Shown piece by piece: positions 62,701 through 64,000 of a DNA stretch of 64,000 nt; position 1 is the first letter of the stretch, and each line of letters begins with the position of its first letter. The notes below the pieces were generated by a model, which saw only the letters and a program-made list of their open reading frames with translations, was not told the origin of the DNA and made no database searches. The stretch is from NCBI GenBank assembly GCA_028015205.1, contig CM051517.1, forward strand, positions 45,209,135 to 45,273,134. Reading direction: 5' to 3'. The position numbers and the translations under genes were made by a program. Origin of the DNA: Mytilisepta virgata. Its lineage: Eukaryota; Mollusca; Bivalvia; Mytilida; Mytilidae.

Positions 62701-64000
62701 AAAATCAACGTGAATGGGAAAGGGGGGATGTTTTCACTCTCAGTATGTCCTTTGAATAATTTAATTTTTTATGCTAAAACCTCACATTAAACAATTTAAC
62801 GTTTGAGTAATCACTGGAATATCTTCATAAAGATGTCTTATTTCGCTCCGATCCGTAAAAGTATATAGCGACCATAGGTCATTCATTTTATAACGGATAA
62901 CAATCAAACCGATCACCATAGAAAGTAGAGAGCCATTGAAACCGAGATTTAATCTGAAAAGTCTACGGAATGATACTTTTTTCATTTAGTCAGCGTTAGA
63001 ATGAAAGTTTCATGTTGTGAACGGAACATAACATACTTTTTTATCCGGAGCACTAGGAAATTTAAAAACTACAACTTAAATGTTTTGATAACAAGAATAG
63101 CTTCCTTATAAAATTTCGTATTGATGACACAAGTGTTATTGGTCAATTGGCTTTTCGACTGGAACTGTAAGTGTACAGGAATTTCAACTTTAAAAATATC
63201 ACTAAAGTTTTGACAGGCAACTTCTCAATGAACCATCTTTGTTTCAGATTATAATGTCGATTTTCATTTTTGTTTCATCAATCATTCATATGATGTAAAT
63301 TATATGTCAATATATGTTTACAATTTCGTCTTTTATAATCGACAGAAATGTGTTCAGTCATGACAACAAAATTTTAATTTTTGGCAAACAACTCTCACAC
63401 CATATGGCATATTGACGATGTTTATTTTAGAAGACTTACTGAATTTTTCTATGGGTTAGTAAACCTGGTGATTCCTGTGGCTGATAATTGAAATAAAAAT
63501 TCGGCATCCATTCCACAATACCAAATAAACTGAAGATTGTATATTATGATGAATATTGCTATAAATTGTTATCTTGGTTAGTCTACAGAGGTTCGTTGTT
63601 ACTATTTAAATTAATAATATGGAAAACACATTTCTTCTGTTAAAAGTTAAATAAAATCAAGACAAATATTAAATAAATTTTTAATATTTACTTGTACCCA
63701 TTAAACTTCAATTAAATCAAAGCGCTATTAGATTTTAAAATTACATCCTACGGGGAAATTTTCATTTTGAAAAAAAATGTGGCATAAAATTAGAATAGGT
63801 ATGACACAGTGTATGTAATATGACGAACTTCGTATATAAATCAGTTTCCTTGGGGGTAAAATAGTATGTTGACATGTACCATAAAATAGTTCAGCGATAC
63901 AGGGTCAAAGAGCTCCTTAATTGTTTGCATTGGCAGTGTCCTTTAATAATTATCTGAGCTACATGCGAATAAAGCAAGTGCCTGATAATATTTAAAATGA
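59701..64000. other. Right end of window, no supported gene
   Basis: AT-rich DNA. Short open frames (for example 60981-61202 and 62782-62985 minus) show no recognisable family. I see no named repeat, RNA gene or splice-consistent exon chain. Confidence 0.35.

Overview
The window looks like nuclear DNA of a lophotrochozoan animal, most likely a bivalve mollusc close to mussels. It is AT-rich, with kilobase-scale introns, many short TACATGTA-type palindromes, a tRNA-derived SINE with a mollusc-style GCGTTAAAC tail, many short fold-back elements and decayed retroelements. This assignment comes from sequence style and recognised repeat families, not from a database match.

There is one gene I can support fully. 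It is a seven-exon, plus-strand gene (coding span 9115-39769) whose exons I joined by splice sites and reading phase. The joined CDS is 915 nt and encodes 304 residues: signal peptide, a Dpr/lachesin-like V-type Ig domain split over exons 2 and 3, a short linker encoded by a 24-nt microexon, a second Ig domain in one exon, a second 24-nt linker microexon, and a hydrophobic C-terminal tail typical of a GPI anchor. It belongs to the neuronal cell-surface group of Dpr, DIP, lachesin and IgLON proteins, and is closest in style to the two-Ig Dprs.

Layout: 1-4918 is a tandem satellite of a 377-bp unit that runs off the left edge. 6135-8114 is a Mutator-like (MULE) DNA transposon with terminal inverted repeats, an 8-bp target duplication and a broken transposase. 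9115-39769 is the Ig gene. Its introns carry a transposase-like relic, a 175-bp triplication, several fold-back elements, a SINE inside an inverted duplication, a long-TIR element and retroelement fragments. 39770-64000 holds no gene I can support. It contains degenerate tandem arrays (about 134 bp and about 150 bp units), a compound CA/TA microsatellite, two facing Penelope-like reverse-transcriptase relics and scattered copies of their 3' tail.

Most short open frames here are chance frames or lie in repeats. The most interesting points are the reconstructed Dpr-like gene with phase-1 microexons, a possible 66-nt cassette exon, competing donor sites in the first Ig domain, the 5-unit periodicity in the satellite and the recurring hairpin family.
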